The position numbers and the translations under genes are program-made. From JAXHUK01 sp034189725 (GTDB taxonomy: Bacteria; Chloroflexota; Dehalococcoidia; SZUA-161): DNA of 21,596 nucleotides. The notes under the pieces are model-generated. The model saw nothing but the letters and a program-made list of their open reading frames with translations. It ran no database searches and had not been told where the DNA came from. The stretch lies in contig JAXHUK010000072.1 in NCBI GenBank assembly GCA_034189725.1, positions 1 to 21,596 on the forward strand. The letters are read 5' to 3'. Position 1 is the first letter of the stretch. Each line of letters begins with the position of its first letter. This document shows, piece after piece, positions 6,443 to 13,780 of the stretch.

Positions 6443-8092
6443 ATGACGATGGTTACATTAGACAGGGCCGACAGGAGTTTGCTCAACATTCTGCAGTCGG
6501 CTTTTCCTCTGGTTGAGGAACCTTTTGCGCAGATTGGCTTACAGATGAACATGGGGGAGGAAGAGGTTATTCAGCGAATACTGCGTTTAAAGGATGAGCA
6601 GATTATACGCAATATTGGTCCTATCTTCGATTCTCGAAAACTTGGCTATCGGAGTACTCTGGTGGCGATGCATGTGCCGCAACGAAGGTTGGAACAGGCG
6701 GCCGTTACTATTAGTCGCCATCCCGGGGTGAGCCACAACTACCAGCGCAAGCACTATTACAATGTATGGTTTACGTTGACTGTTTCCGATAACGATGGTG
6801 AATCGATAGAGGCTCATTTGTTGAGGTTGAAAACAGACGTTAATCCTAAGGGTATGATGGATCTCCCGGCGGTACGGGTGTTCAAAATAAATACCTTTTT
6901 TGATATGAACGGCAATGGTCACTCTCGCATAAACACTGACGGGGAAAAAAAGCCCATCGTGAAGGATCGTATACCGTTGAGTTCGTTAGACTGGATTGTG
7001 ATAGGTGAACTGCAACAGGACATACCTTTGACCAGCAGGCCGTTCGATGTTATGGGGAGTCACGTCGGTATGAAAACCGAGGAATTTTTGGCACAGTGCC
7101 GCTCGCTTGAAGAACGCGAAGTTATGAGGCGCTTTGGAGCCTCAGTCAGGCATAGAAATGCAGGATACACTTCCAATGCTATGGTTTGTTGGGTTGTACC
7201 CCAGGGTGGTGTAGTTGAAACAGGTCAAGAGATGGCTTCTTTCAGCGAAGTCAGCCATTGCTACGAACGAAGGGGCAATCAACTCTGGCCCTACAACTTA
7301 TACACTATGATTCATGGCAGGACGAAGCAGGAGTGCCAAAGCGCTGTGGAGAGGATCTCTGAGAAAACCGGGATAAAGGAGTACGAGGTGCTGCAGAGCG
7401 TCAGGGAATTCAAGAAGGAACGGGTAAAATACAGGGTTCCAGGAAATTCCATGAAAGGGTCATCATATTACCCGATTTTCCTGGATGTGGGGGGGAAGCG
7501 ATGTGTGGTGATAGGGGGTGGTGAGGTAGCATTGCGAAAGGTAAGGATGATGGTGGAGCATGCGGCTCACGTGGAGGTGATTAGCCCTGAGTTGTGCCCT
7601 GAGCTAAATGGAATGGTCATGGAAGGAGCAGTGAGTGCCACTCTCCGAGAGTATAAACCAGGTGACCTGAAAGGCGCGTTTATTGTCATAGCTGCGACGG
7701 ATAATAGCGAGATAAATGCACAGGTAGCTGAAGAAGCAGCGGAGCGGGGGATACTGATTAATGTGGTAGATGTTCCCAAACTCTCTAATTTCATCGTCCC
7801 TTCATACCTGCGACGGGGAGATGTAGCTATCGCAGTGTCGACAGGCGGTAAGAGTCCGGCATTAGCGCGTAAAATTAGGTCGGAGTTAGAGAGTAGATTC
7901 AGTGATGAGTACGCCGCACTGGCAGTATTGGTCGATGAGGTGCGTTCAGAGTTGAAAAACAGTGAGGTAAGTATTCCACCGGAGGCTTGGCAGCAAGCCT
8001 TAGACGTGGGGACATTGCTTGAATACTTACAAAAGGGACAGCGAGATACAGCTAAAAAGAGACTCTTGGAAAGCCTAGGGAGGCATGAGTAA
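6443..8092 (+). CDS. ahbAB-sirC: Triple fusion: siroheme decarboxylase AhbA-AhbB + precorrin-2 dehydrogenase/sirohydrochlorin ferrochelatase-like domain
   Basis: A 549-residue protein joining three functions that act consecutively around siroheme. Residues about 5-155 form the first AsnC/Lrp-like siroheme decarboxylase lobe (IGPIFDSRKLGYRSTLVAM, HPGVSHNYQR, HYYNVWFT). Residues about 175-330 form the second lobe (RRFGASVRHRNAGYTSNAM, FSEVSHCYER, WPYNLYTMIHGR). Known AhbA and AhbB are separate subunits that decarboxylate siroheme at C12 and C18; which lobe is A or B is tentative. Residues about 343-549 are a Met8/SirC/CysG-N domain with the dinucleotide motif VVIGGGEVALRK and NVVDVPKLSNFIVPS; Asp443 is in the place of the catalytic aspartate of this family. 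It would oxidise precorrin-2 to sirohydrochlorin and perhaps insert iron. AAAGGG precedes the ATG by seven bases. It abuts hemA with no gap. Confidence 0.9.
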   Translation: MTMVTLDRADRSLLNILQSAFPLVEEPFAQIGLQMNMGEEEVIQRILRLKDEQIIRNIGPIFDSRKLGYRSTLVAMHVPQRRLEQAAVTISRHPGVSHNYQRKHYYNVWFTLTVSDNDGESIEAHLLRLKTDVNPKGMMDLPAVRVFKINTFFDMNGNGHSRINTDGEKKPIVKDRIPLSSLDWIVIGELQQDIPLTSRPFDVMGSHVGMKTEEFLAQCRSLEEREVMRRFGASVRHRNAGYTSNAMVCWVVPQGGVVETGQEMASFSEVSHCYERRGNQLWPYNLYTMIHGRTKQECQSAVERISEKTGIKEYEVLQSVREFKKERVKYRVPGNSMKGSSYYPIFLDVGGKRCVVIGGGEVALRKVRMMVEHAAHVEVISPELCPELNGMVMEGAVSATLREYKPGDLKGAFIVIAATDNSEINAQVAEEAAERGILINVVDVPKLSNFIVPSYLRRGDVAIAVSTGGKSPALARKIRSELESRFSDEYAALAVLVDEVRSELKNSEVSIPPEAWQQALDVGTLLEYLQKGQRDTAKKRLLESLGRHE

Positions 8093-9385
8093 ATGGGAGA
8101 GGGCATTACACTGGCGGGCCCGCAGGTTTGTGTGATGGGGGTGAACTATAGTATAACCCCTATCTCGATACGAGAGAAGCTAGGTATACCTAAAAGCAAA
8201 CTGGACGAAGCTTTTGCTTCTATCCGCGATTACGTTCCCGAGTGCGTGATCCTGGCGACATGCAACAGAACTGAAATCTATGCTTTGGATGATGAGACAC
8301 ATTATGCAGAGCAGGCAATTCGTAGATTTCTTATGGAGTGGTCTGGCAGTTCTGAGGAAGAGCTGGCGAAGTATTTATATTGCTCCCGAAATTATATCGC
8401 AGTACGGCATCTATCCAGAGCGGCGGCAGGCCTCTACTCCATGATCATCGGTGAGTATGAGATACTGGGGCAGGTGCGACAAGCACTCGATGATGCAGAG
8501 AGAGCCCAGATGGTGAATCTACCGCTGCGGAACCTGTTCCAGCATGCCATCCGTACCGGCCGACGAGTGAGAGAGGAGACTGATATTAGCAAGAATGCTC
8601 TCTCGGTCAGTTCAGTGGCGGTGGATTTGGCGACGAGAGTCACCGGAGATGTTCATAATTGTCGTGCACTCCTCATCGGTGCTGGTGAAGCGGGTAAGCT
8701 GGTGGCGAGGTCTCTTTCTGAAAGGGGGATTTCACAAGTAGCAGTGACCAGCCGGTCGGTGAGTAGCGCTCAAGAATTAGCCTCGGTTCTTGGTGGGAAT
8801 TATACCGATATAGATAATATGCATTCTGAGATGGAGATCGCTGACATCGTTATTACGTGCACAGGTGCTCCTCACTTTATAGTACACCGAGAACTTATAG
8901 AACGCGTTATGCGTTCACGACCTGAGCGTCCCCTCGTTATTGTGGATATCGCTGTACCTCGTGATGTAGAACCGGAGGTAAGGCAAATTGAGGGTGTTTT
9001 CATGTATGACATTGATGAACTCAATGAGGCATCGCAGGTAAATCGGAAAGATCGGGAGAAGGAAATTGCCAGGGCTATGGAAATCGTGGATGACGAGATG
9101 GACCGCTTTGTGTCATGGTGGCAGGCACTGGAGTCGAAACCTACAATCAGCGCTCTGATGCAGATGTCCGAAGAGATCCGCCAACGTCAGTTGAGCATGA
9201 CCATCAAGAAGCTGCCTCCGTTATCTCAGGAGGAGCATGATAGTCTGGATGCCATGACCAAGGCCATTGTGAGCAAGTTGCTACATAACCCCATCAAATG
9301 TCTCAGGGAGAATGGGCACAGGGACGGACAATATGTCCAAACGGTGCGAGAGATTTTCGCTCTAGACGAGCGGGGGTGGGAATGA
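8093..9385 (+). CDS. hemA: Glutamyl-tRNA reductase
   Basis: First enzyme of the C5 pathway: reduces the glutamate on glutamyl-tRNA(Glu) to glutamate-1-semialdehyde with NADPH. The product has 430 residues. Visible hallmarks are GVNYSITPISIREKL at the N terminus, the catalytic cysteine 57 in ATCNRTEIY, GEYEILGQVRQA, the NADPH-binding LLIGAGEAGKLVARSL, and a C-terminal helical dimerisation region. The ATG lies immediately after the stop of the preceding gene, with GGGAGG nine bases upstream, which supports it over an internal ATG at codon 15. The end overlaps hemC by four bases. Length is normal for the family. Confidence 0.96.
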   Translation: MGEGITLAGPQVCVMGVNYSITPISIREKLGIPKSKLDEAFASIRDYVPECVILATCNRTEIYALDDETHYAEQAIRRFLMEWSGSSEEELAKYLYCSRNYIAVRHLSRAAAGLYSMIIGEYEILGQVRQALDDAERAQMVNLPLRNLFQHAIRTGRRVREETDISKNALSVSSVAVDLATRVTGDVHNCRALLIGAGEAGKLVARSLSERGISQVAVTSRSVSSAQELASVLGGNYTDIDNMHSEMEIADIVITCTGAPHFIVHRELIERVMRSRPERPLVIVDIAVPRDVEPEVRQIEGVFMYDIDELNEASQVNRKDREKEIARAMEIVDDEMDRFVSWWQALESKPTISALMQMSEEIRQRQLSMTIKKLPPLSQEEHDSLDAMTKAIVSKLLHNPIKCLRENGHRDGQYVQTVREIFALDERGWE

Positions 9386-10308
9386 GGCGGAATGGACATA
9401 TTCGTGTTGGGTCCCGTCGTAGCAAATTGGCCATTACTCAGTCCCAATCCGTTATTACAGAGCTCGTCAAAGTTCATCCTGATCTTGAATTCGAACTGAT
9501 CGAGGTCGTCACCACTGGAGATCGCCACAGACAGATTTCACTTGAGGAGTTGGGTGGCGAGGGAGTTTTCGTCAGGGAGTTGGAGCAGGCTCTTGAACAG
9601 AATAGAATAGACTTGGCGGTACATAGTGCCAAGGATATGCCTACCAAGATTGCAGAAGGCCTTCGACTGGCTGCCATATCAAAGAGAGTTGATCCCCGCG
9701 ATGTCATTGTTTCTCGCTCAGGAAAGCTGTCGGAGCTTGCCTCCGGGGCCAGGGTGGGTACTGGCAGTCAGCGGCGTGCTGTTCAACTGCGTGTGCAGCG
9801 TCCCGACGTTGAGGTTTGTGGTCTGAGGGGAAATGTCGATACTCGATTGAGGAAGGTCTCATCAGGTGAGCTGGATGCTGTGCTGCTTGCTGCTGCGGCC
9901 TTGATCAGGCTTGGTATGGAAGACAGAATTACAGAGAGCCTCGATCCTGATAGTTTTACGCCGGCTGTAGGTCAGGGTGCCTTAGGAATTGAGATCCGTG
10001 CTGACGATGTGGACATGGCGGAGATAGTAGCTCCGTTGAACCACGAGTCAACATGGCTGAGTGTGCTGGCCGAACGGGCGTTTCTCGAAGCTCTGGGTGG
10101 GGGATGCCGCGCGCCTATAGCTGCGTTGGGGAATGTAGACGCTGGAGTTTTGCATATGCATGGCATAGTGGCCAATCCCAGTGGAAGCGATATATTGCGG
10201 GCTGAAGTATCAGGTGGTGTAGCAGATCCCGAGTCTGTAGGCAGGATGCTGGCACAGAAAATGATGGAGATAGGTGCCGCTTCGTTAGTGGAAAGGAAGC
10301 AGATATGA
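9382..10308 (+). CDS. hemC: Hydroxymethylbilane synthase (porphobilinogen deaminase)
   Basis: Polymerises four porphobilinogen molecules into hydroxymethylbilane. The product has 308 residues with RVGSRRSKLAITQSQ at the N terminus, the catalytic HSAKDMPT (Asp85), GLRGNVDTRLRK, and the dipyrromethane-cofactor cysteine 242 in GGGCRAPIAA, exactly where the family has it. The start is the ATG at 9382, whose ATGA overlaps the hemA stop and which has a G-rich ribosome site just upstream. An in-frame ATG at 9298 inside hemA would add 28 meaningless residues and is rejected. It overlaps the next gene by four bases. Confidence 0.96.
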   Translation: MRRNGHIRVGSRRSKLAITQSQSVITELVKVHPDLEFELIEVVTTGDRHRQISLEELGGEGVFVRELEQALEQNRIDLAVHSAKDMPTKIAEGLRLAAISKRVDPRDVIVSRSGKLSELASGARVGTGSQRRAVQLRVQRPDVEVCGLRGNVDTRLRKVSSGELDAVLLAAAALIRLGMEDRITESLDPDSFTPAVGQGALGIEIRADDVDMAEIVAPLNHESTWLSVLAERAFLEALGGGCRAPIAALGNVDAGVLHMHGIVANPSGSDILRAEVSGGVADPESVGRMLAQKMMEIGAASLVERKQI

Positions 10309-11816
10309 CAGGGGGCAAGGTTTATCTGGTGGGGGCTGGGCCGGGAGATGCCGGTCTGATTACAGTCAAGGGGCTTGATTGCCTGAGAGAGGCCGATGTT
10401 ATTGTCTACGATCGCCTGATCGATGCCAAGGTTTTGGATAGTGTTTACTTCGATGCTGAGATGATTTATGTAGGAAAGTCATCGAAAATTCATGCCAAGG
10501 AACAGCACGAGATCAACCAGATTCTGGTTGATAAAGCGAAAGAAGGTAAGGTAGTGGTGCGGCTCAAGGGCGGTGATCCTTTTGTTTTAGGAAGGGGTGG
10601 GGAGGAAGCTGAGGAGCTTGTCGCGAACGACGTATCCTTCGAGGTGGTACCGGGGATTTCTTCAGCGATTGCGGTGCCAGCATATGCCGGCATACCGGTT
10701 ACTCATCGCACTCTTGCCTCTTCGTTCGCTGTAATCACTGGACATGAAGATCCAACGAAAGAAATGTCGACAATCAACTGGGAGAATCTGGCAACTGGTG
10801 TCGATACGCTTATATTTCTCATGGGTATGAACAATTTACCCTTAATCGTCGACAAGCTTGTTGAATGTGGCCGATCTCAGGATACGCCAGTAGCATTAGT
10901 ACGGCAAGGCACGACACTTCGCCAGCAAACCCTGACGGGCACACTGTCGACAATTGTGAATAAGGCCAACGATGCAGGCTTTCAACCGCCAGTGGTGATT
11001 GTGGTCGGTGAAGTGGTCAAACTTCGGGAGGGATTGGCCTGGTTTGAGAATAGACCGCTGTTCGGTAAGCGCGTTCTGGTTACCCGCGCACGGAGTCAGG
11101 CTAGCGTATTGACCAGGATGCTTATGGAACGCGGTGCCGAGCCCGTGGAATTACCGGCAATAGAGATTCGCGATATTGTAGATACTACTGAACTGGATAC
11201 GGCTGTACGTGATTTGCATGGTTTCCAGTGGATTATATTTACCAGTGCTAATGGTGTGGAAGCATTTTGGAAACGGCTGCGTGCGTTGAACAAGGACGCC
11301 CGCTGGCTCGGCTCTGTGAAAATAGGCGCAATCGGACCGGCGACAGCACAGACGCTGGAGAGGTATGGACTCCATCCTGATTTCATGCCCGAGGAATATA
11401 CTAGCACGGGAGTGATATCTGGACTGGCAGCAAAAGAAATCGCTGGTTGCCGAATCCTGCTCCCGCGTGCGGATATTGCGCCACGGGAATTAGCCGATGG
11501 AGTTGCTCGACTAGGAGCGGTGCCTCACGAGGTCACAGCGTATGTGACCAAGCTTCCTGCCGATTCTGTTTCCCTGGGAAAACAGATGCTCTTGGACGGG
11601 CAGATTGACATCATTACCTTTACCAGTTCCTCTACGGTTACCAACCTTCTTACTGCGTTGGGAGATGAATGGTACGTGGCAAAGAATGCTACAATTGCTT
11701 GCATTGGCCCGGTGACGGCGACAACCGCTGAGAAAGCAGGCCTCAGAGTAGACATTATTGCTTGGGAGCAGACTATTTCCGGCTTGGTGGCTGCTATCGA
11801 GGATGCCTGTTCATAA
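10305..11816 (+). CDS. cobA-hemD: Fused uroporphyrinogen-III C-methyltransferase / uroporphyrinogen-III synthase (CobA-HemD)
   Basis: A bifunctional 503-residue protein. Residues 1 to about 245 are SUMT, which methylates uroporphyrinogen III twice with S-adenosylmethionine to precorrin-2: VYLVGAGPGDAGLITVKG, VVRLKGGDPFVLGRGGEE, GIPVTHR and FLMGMNNL are visible. Residues about 255-503 are uroporphyrinogen-III synthase, which cyclises hydroxymethylbilane: LFGKRVLVTRARSQA, WIIFTSANGVEAFW, IGPATAQTLERYG, and TFTSSSTVTNLL near the end. The fusion places substrate formation and first use in one protein and commits flux to the siroheme branch. ATGA overlap with hemC. Such fusions occur in clostridia and other anaerobes. 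Confidence 0.95.
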   Translation: MTGGKVYLVGAGPGDAGLITVKGLDCLREADVIVYDRLIDAKVLDSVYFDAEMIYVGKSSKIHAKEQHEINQILVDKAKEGKVVVRLKGGDPFVLGRGGEEAEELVANDVSFEVVPGISSAIAVPAYAGIPVTHRTLASSFAVITGHEDPTKEMSTINWENLATGVDTLIFLMGMNNLPLIVDKLVECGRSQDTPVALVRQGTTLRQQTLTGTLSTIVNKANDAGFQPPVVIVVGEVVKLREGLAWFENRPLFGKRVLVTRARSQASVLTRMLMERGAEPVELPAIEIRDIVDTTELDTAVRDLHGFQWIIFTSANGVEAFWKRLRALNKDARWLGSVKIGAIGPATAQTLERYGLHPDFMPEEYTSTGVISGLAAKEIAGCRILLPRADIAPRELADGVARLGAVPHEVTAYVTKLPADSVSLGKQMLLDGQIDIITFTSSSTVTNLLTALGDEWYVAKNATIACIGPVTATTAEKAGLRVDIIAWEQTISGLVAAIEDACS

Positions 11817-11858
11817 GTCACCATAGACACCTGTTTTTGTCACGAATTGTACTTTCCA

Positions 11859-11999
11859 ATGCAAATGAGGTCACTGGAAAAAGTCCCGGATTATCAAGTT
11901 GAAGATGCAACCGGTATAACTAAAGTGCGAGGTGATAAACTCGATACTGGTTATTTAGGAAAATGGGCAGATGAGTTGGACGTAACCGAGTTATTATGA
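11859..11999 (+). CDS. Possible short ORF or gene remnant between hemD and hemL (unrecognised)
   Basis: A 46-codon frame beginning ATG CAA ATG and ending TGA. The encoded end, KLDTGYLGKWADELDVTELL, has the compositional look of a genuine protein C terminus; such tails occur in nucleotidyltransferase-like proteins, but I cannot confirm any family. The frame stays open upstream to the stop of cobA-hemD. No ribosome site precedes the ATG. It may be the decayed end of a gene that once stood here. It does not resemble the C terminus of HemB. The rest of 11817-12047 shows nothing I recognise besides the hemL ribosome site. Confidence 0.3.
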   Translation: MQMRSLEKVPDYQVEDATGITKVRGDKLDTGYLGKWADELDVTELL

Positions 12000-12033
12000 A
12001 GGTTGTTGCGAGAACCAGGTGGGAATATATAAC

Positions 12034-12038
12034 AGGAG
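12034..12038 (+). promoter_or_regulatory. Ribosome binding site of hemL
   Basis: AGGAG, nine bases before the hemL ATG at 12048. It fixes that start and shows hemL has its own strong initiation signal although it is separated from the rest of the operon. Confidence 0.75.
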
Positions 12039-12047
12039 TCTGACAAT

Positions 12048-13325
12048 ATGAATAGAAACTATTCAGGCGAACTTTTTGCCGAGGCCCAGAAGTATCTTCC
12101 CGGAGGAGTCGATAGCCCGGTCAGGGCGTTCAAGTCTGTCGGTGGTGACCCGATATTCATGAAGCGGGGGCAGGGGGCCAGGATATATGATGAGGATGGG
12201 GGCAAATTAATTGACTATGTATGTTCGTGGGGGCCGCTTATTCTTGGTCATGCTCACCCCCGGGTTGTGGATGCTTTAAAGAAGGCTGTGAAGCGTGGCA
12301 CCAGCTTTGGCGCTCCGACGGAACTGGAGACTAAACTGGCAAAGATGGTCTGCGATGCCGTGCCTTCAATAGAGATGGTTCGGTTTGTCAGCTCCGGCAC
12401 CGAGGCCACCATGAGTGCCTTGAGGGTAGCGCGTGCGTTTACTAATAGAGAAAAAATAATAAAGTTCGCTGGTTGTTACCACGGTCATTCGGATGGACTC
12501 CTGGCCAAGGCGGGTTCAGGGGCGACGACACTGGGGATACCGGATAGTCCAGGTGTTCCCCAAGGATACGCTCAAAACACACTGATAGCTAGATATAACG
12601 ATCTGGATTCAGTGCGGCAACTTTTCGAGCAGTATCCTGATGTTGCGGCGGTAATCGTTGAGCCGATAGCGGCTAACATGGGAGTAGTGCCTCCTCAACC
12701 AGGATTTCTGCAGGGACTGCGCGAGCTTACCCAAGAAGCCGGCTCTCTCCTCATATTCGATGAAGTGATCACAGGTTTCAGGGTCGCCTACGGAGGCGCG
12801 CAGGAGTTCTACGGAGTGACGCCGGATTTAACCTGTCTGGGCAAGATAATTGGCGGGGGGTTGCCGGTGGGGGCGTATGGTGGGCGTGAGGACATTATGA
12901 AGTTGATGGCTCCGACGGGGCCTGTTTATCAGGCGGGAACACTGTCGGGAAACCCGCTGGCAATGACCGCTGGTATTGAAACGTTAAATGTCTTGCGTCA
13001 GGATGGTGTCTATGACCAGCTCGATAAAAAAGGATTCATCCTTGAGAATGGGATTGCCATCGCAGCAGCAAAACATGGCGCAGAGATACAGATTTCGAGG
13101 AGGGGATCACTTCTTACTGTATTCTTCGCTACTGAGCCTCCTACCGACTACGAATCGGCTAAGATGGCTGACACCGCGCTCTTCGGAGAGTTCTTCTGGC
13201 GTTTGATAGGGGAGGGTATCTATTGGCCTCCCTCACAGTTTGAGGCTGCATTTGTTTCCCTGGCTCATCGTGATGCGGATATCGAGGCTACGATAGCTGC
13301 AATTGGGAGGGTTCTGGTACTTTAA
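12048..13325 (+). CDS. hemL: Glutamate-1-semialdehyde 2,1-aminomutase
   Basis: PLP enzyme that isomerises glutamate-1-semialdehyde, the product of HemA, to 5-aminolevulinate. The product has 425 residues with SGELFAEAQKYLPGGVDSPV at the N terminus, VSSGTEATMSALRVAR (phosphate-binding loop), FDEVITGFR, and the PLP-binding lysine 266 in LGKIIGGGLPVGAYGG. Length and motifs are canonical. It lies 231 bases after cobA-hemD, in the same direction; whether it is co-transcribed is unclear. No terminator is evident directly after it. Confidence 0.96.
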   Translation: MNRNYSGELFAEAQKYLPGGVDSPVRAFKSVGGDPIFMKRGQGARIYDEDGGKLIDYVCSWGPLILGHAHPRVVDALKKAVKRGTSFGAPTELETKLAKMVCDAVPSIEMVRFVSSGTEATMSALRVARAFTNREKIIKFAGCYHGHSDGLLAKAGSGATTLGIPDSPGVPQGYAQNTLIARYNDLDSVRQLFEQYPDVAAVIVEPIAANMGVVPPQPGFLQGLRELTQEAGSLLIFDEVITGFRVAYGGAQEFYGVTPDLTCLGKIIGGGLPVGAYGGREDIMKLMAPTGPVYQAGTLSGNPLAMTAGIETLNVLRQDGVYDQLDKKGFILENGIAIAAAKHGAEIQISRRGSLLTVFFATEPPTDYESAKMADTALFGEFFWRLIGEGIYWPPSQFEAAFVSLAHRDADIEATIAAIGRVLVL

Positions 13326-13340
13326 TTTGGATTACATTGG

Positions 13341-13380
13341 GTGACTACCCGTAGAATGTTGTAGGGATACCTATTAAAAA
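13341..13380 (+). promoter_or_regulatory. Two-block upstream element (copy 1, in front of the gene remnant)
   Basis: GTGACTACCC at 13341 and TACCTATTAAAA at 13368. The same two blocks with the same 27-base offset occur at 20831 (GTAACTACCC and TACCTATTGAAA) and at 13677 (GTAACCACCC and TTCCTATTGATT). The DNA between the blocks is not conserved, which suggests a bound protein or a promoter core rather than recent copying. Confidence 0.6.
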
Positions 13381-13412
13381 AAGGAGGTTCAGGTAGGTTC
13401 AAAATTTGAACT

Positions 13413-13553
13413 CAGATTGGCAAATGTATTAAGCTGTATGGTGGTTGGCGCACGGGCTATGTGGAGTTAGATAATGATTGTGCTCCAGCCCCTCTAACAG
13501 GTGGCACCACTTTTGTTATTGCCGATGCCGTTTTCTGGGAGCCACGGCCGTAG
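13413..13553 (+). pseudogene. C-terminal remnant of a golvesin-domain cytochrome gene
   Basis: A frame without a start codon that ends GGTTFVIADAVFWEPRP then TAG. This closely matches the last residues of the 1458-residue cytochrome (GYFMADAIMWEPVP) and the final strand of golvesin-like domains in general (VIADA-W). The preceding GYVELDND also fits that fold (compare GSVVLDNE in the neighbour). The first ~15 codons are not recognisable. It has no signal peptide, heme motif or ribosome site of its own, so I read it as a leftover from deletion of a paralogous gene. Confidence 0.75.
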
Positions 13554-13587
13554 TTATGCAGGATATCAAATTGACAGGGAATATTTG

Positions 13588-13620
13588 AAGGGGCAGTTTC
13601 CAAAACTTGCCCCTTTTGTT
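13588..13620 (+). terminator. Rho-independent terminator after the gene remnant
   Basis: AAGGGGCA at 13588-13595 pairs with TGCCCCTT at 13608-13615, extended inward by GTTT/AAAC with a one-base bulge, and is followed by TTGTTT. This is a GC-rich stem with a T-rich tail, the clearest intrinsic terminator in the window. It separates the hemL-side transcript from the giant cytochrome gene. Confidence 0.8.
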
Positions 13621-13676
13621 TGAGTAAATTTGTGCAGGGATGTATATGTATCGTAGAAATACTGATAGATTATTCG

Positions 13677-13730
13677 GTAACCACCCAGATCGATGAAACG
13701 ATATTCCTATTGATTGCAATACAATAGGAA
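13677..13730 (+). promoter_or_regulatory. Two-block upstream element (copy 2) with a palindrome, before the giant cytochrome
   Basis: GTAACCACCC at 13677-13686 and TTCCTATTG at 13704-13712 repeat the arrangement seen at 13341 and 20831. The second block is also the left arm of a perfect 9-base inverted repeat with CAATAGGAA at 13722-13730, spacer 9 bases. It lies 51-104 bases before the GTG start. Likely operator or promoter; the exact transcription start cannot be read. Confidence 0.6.
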
Positions 13731-13780
13731 ATTAGTATATATAGTGGGGTAACTATTAGGATAACGTCGGAGTGGACATT

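Larger units (their letters stand above)
13326..13780. other. Intergenic region holding a cytochrome-gene scar and the promoter of the giant cytochrome
   Basis: 455 bases. In order: a promoter-like block (13341-13380) resembling the one before the gene at 20945; a coding fragment whose end matches the C terminus of the 1458-residue cytochrome (13413-13553); an intrinsic terminator (13588-13620); and a second promoter-like block (13677-13715) serving the gene at 13781. The first three pieces together look like a cytochrome gene whose body has been deleted. Confidence 0.65.

Noticed and set aside
9298..9381. Earlier hemC start inside hemA
   Set aside because: The added residues have no family similarity, while the ATG overlapping the hemA stop gives the standard HemC N terminus.
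13413..13553. A functional small gene
   Set aside because: No start codon, ribosome site, signal peptide or heme motif; only the end resembles a domain C terminus, so a remnant is more likely.
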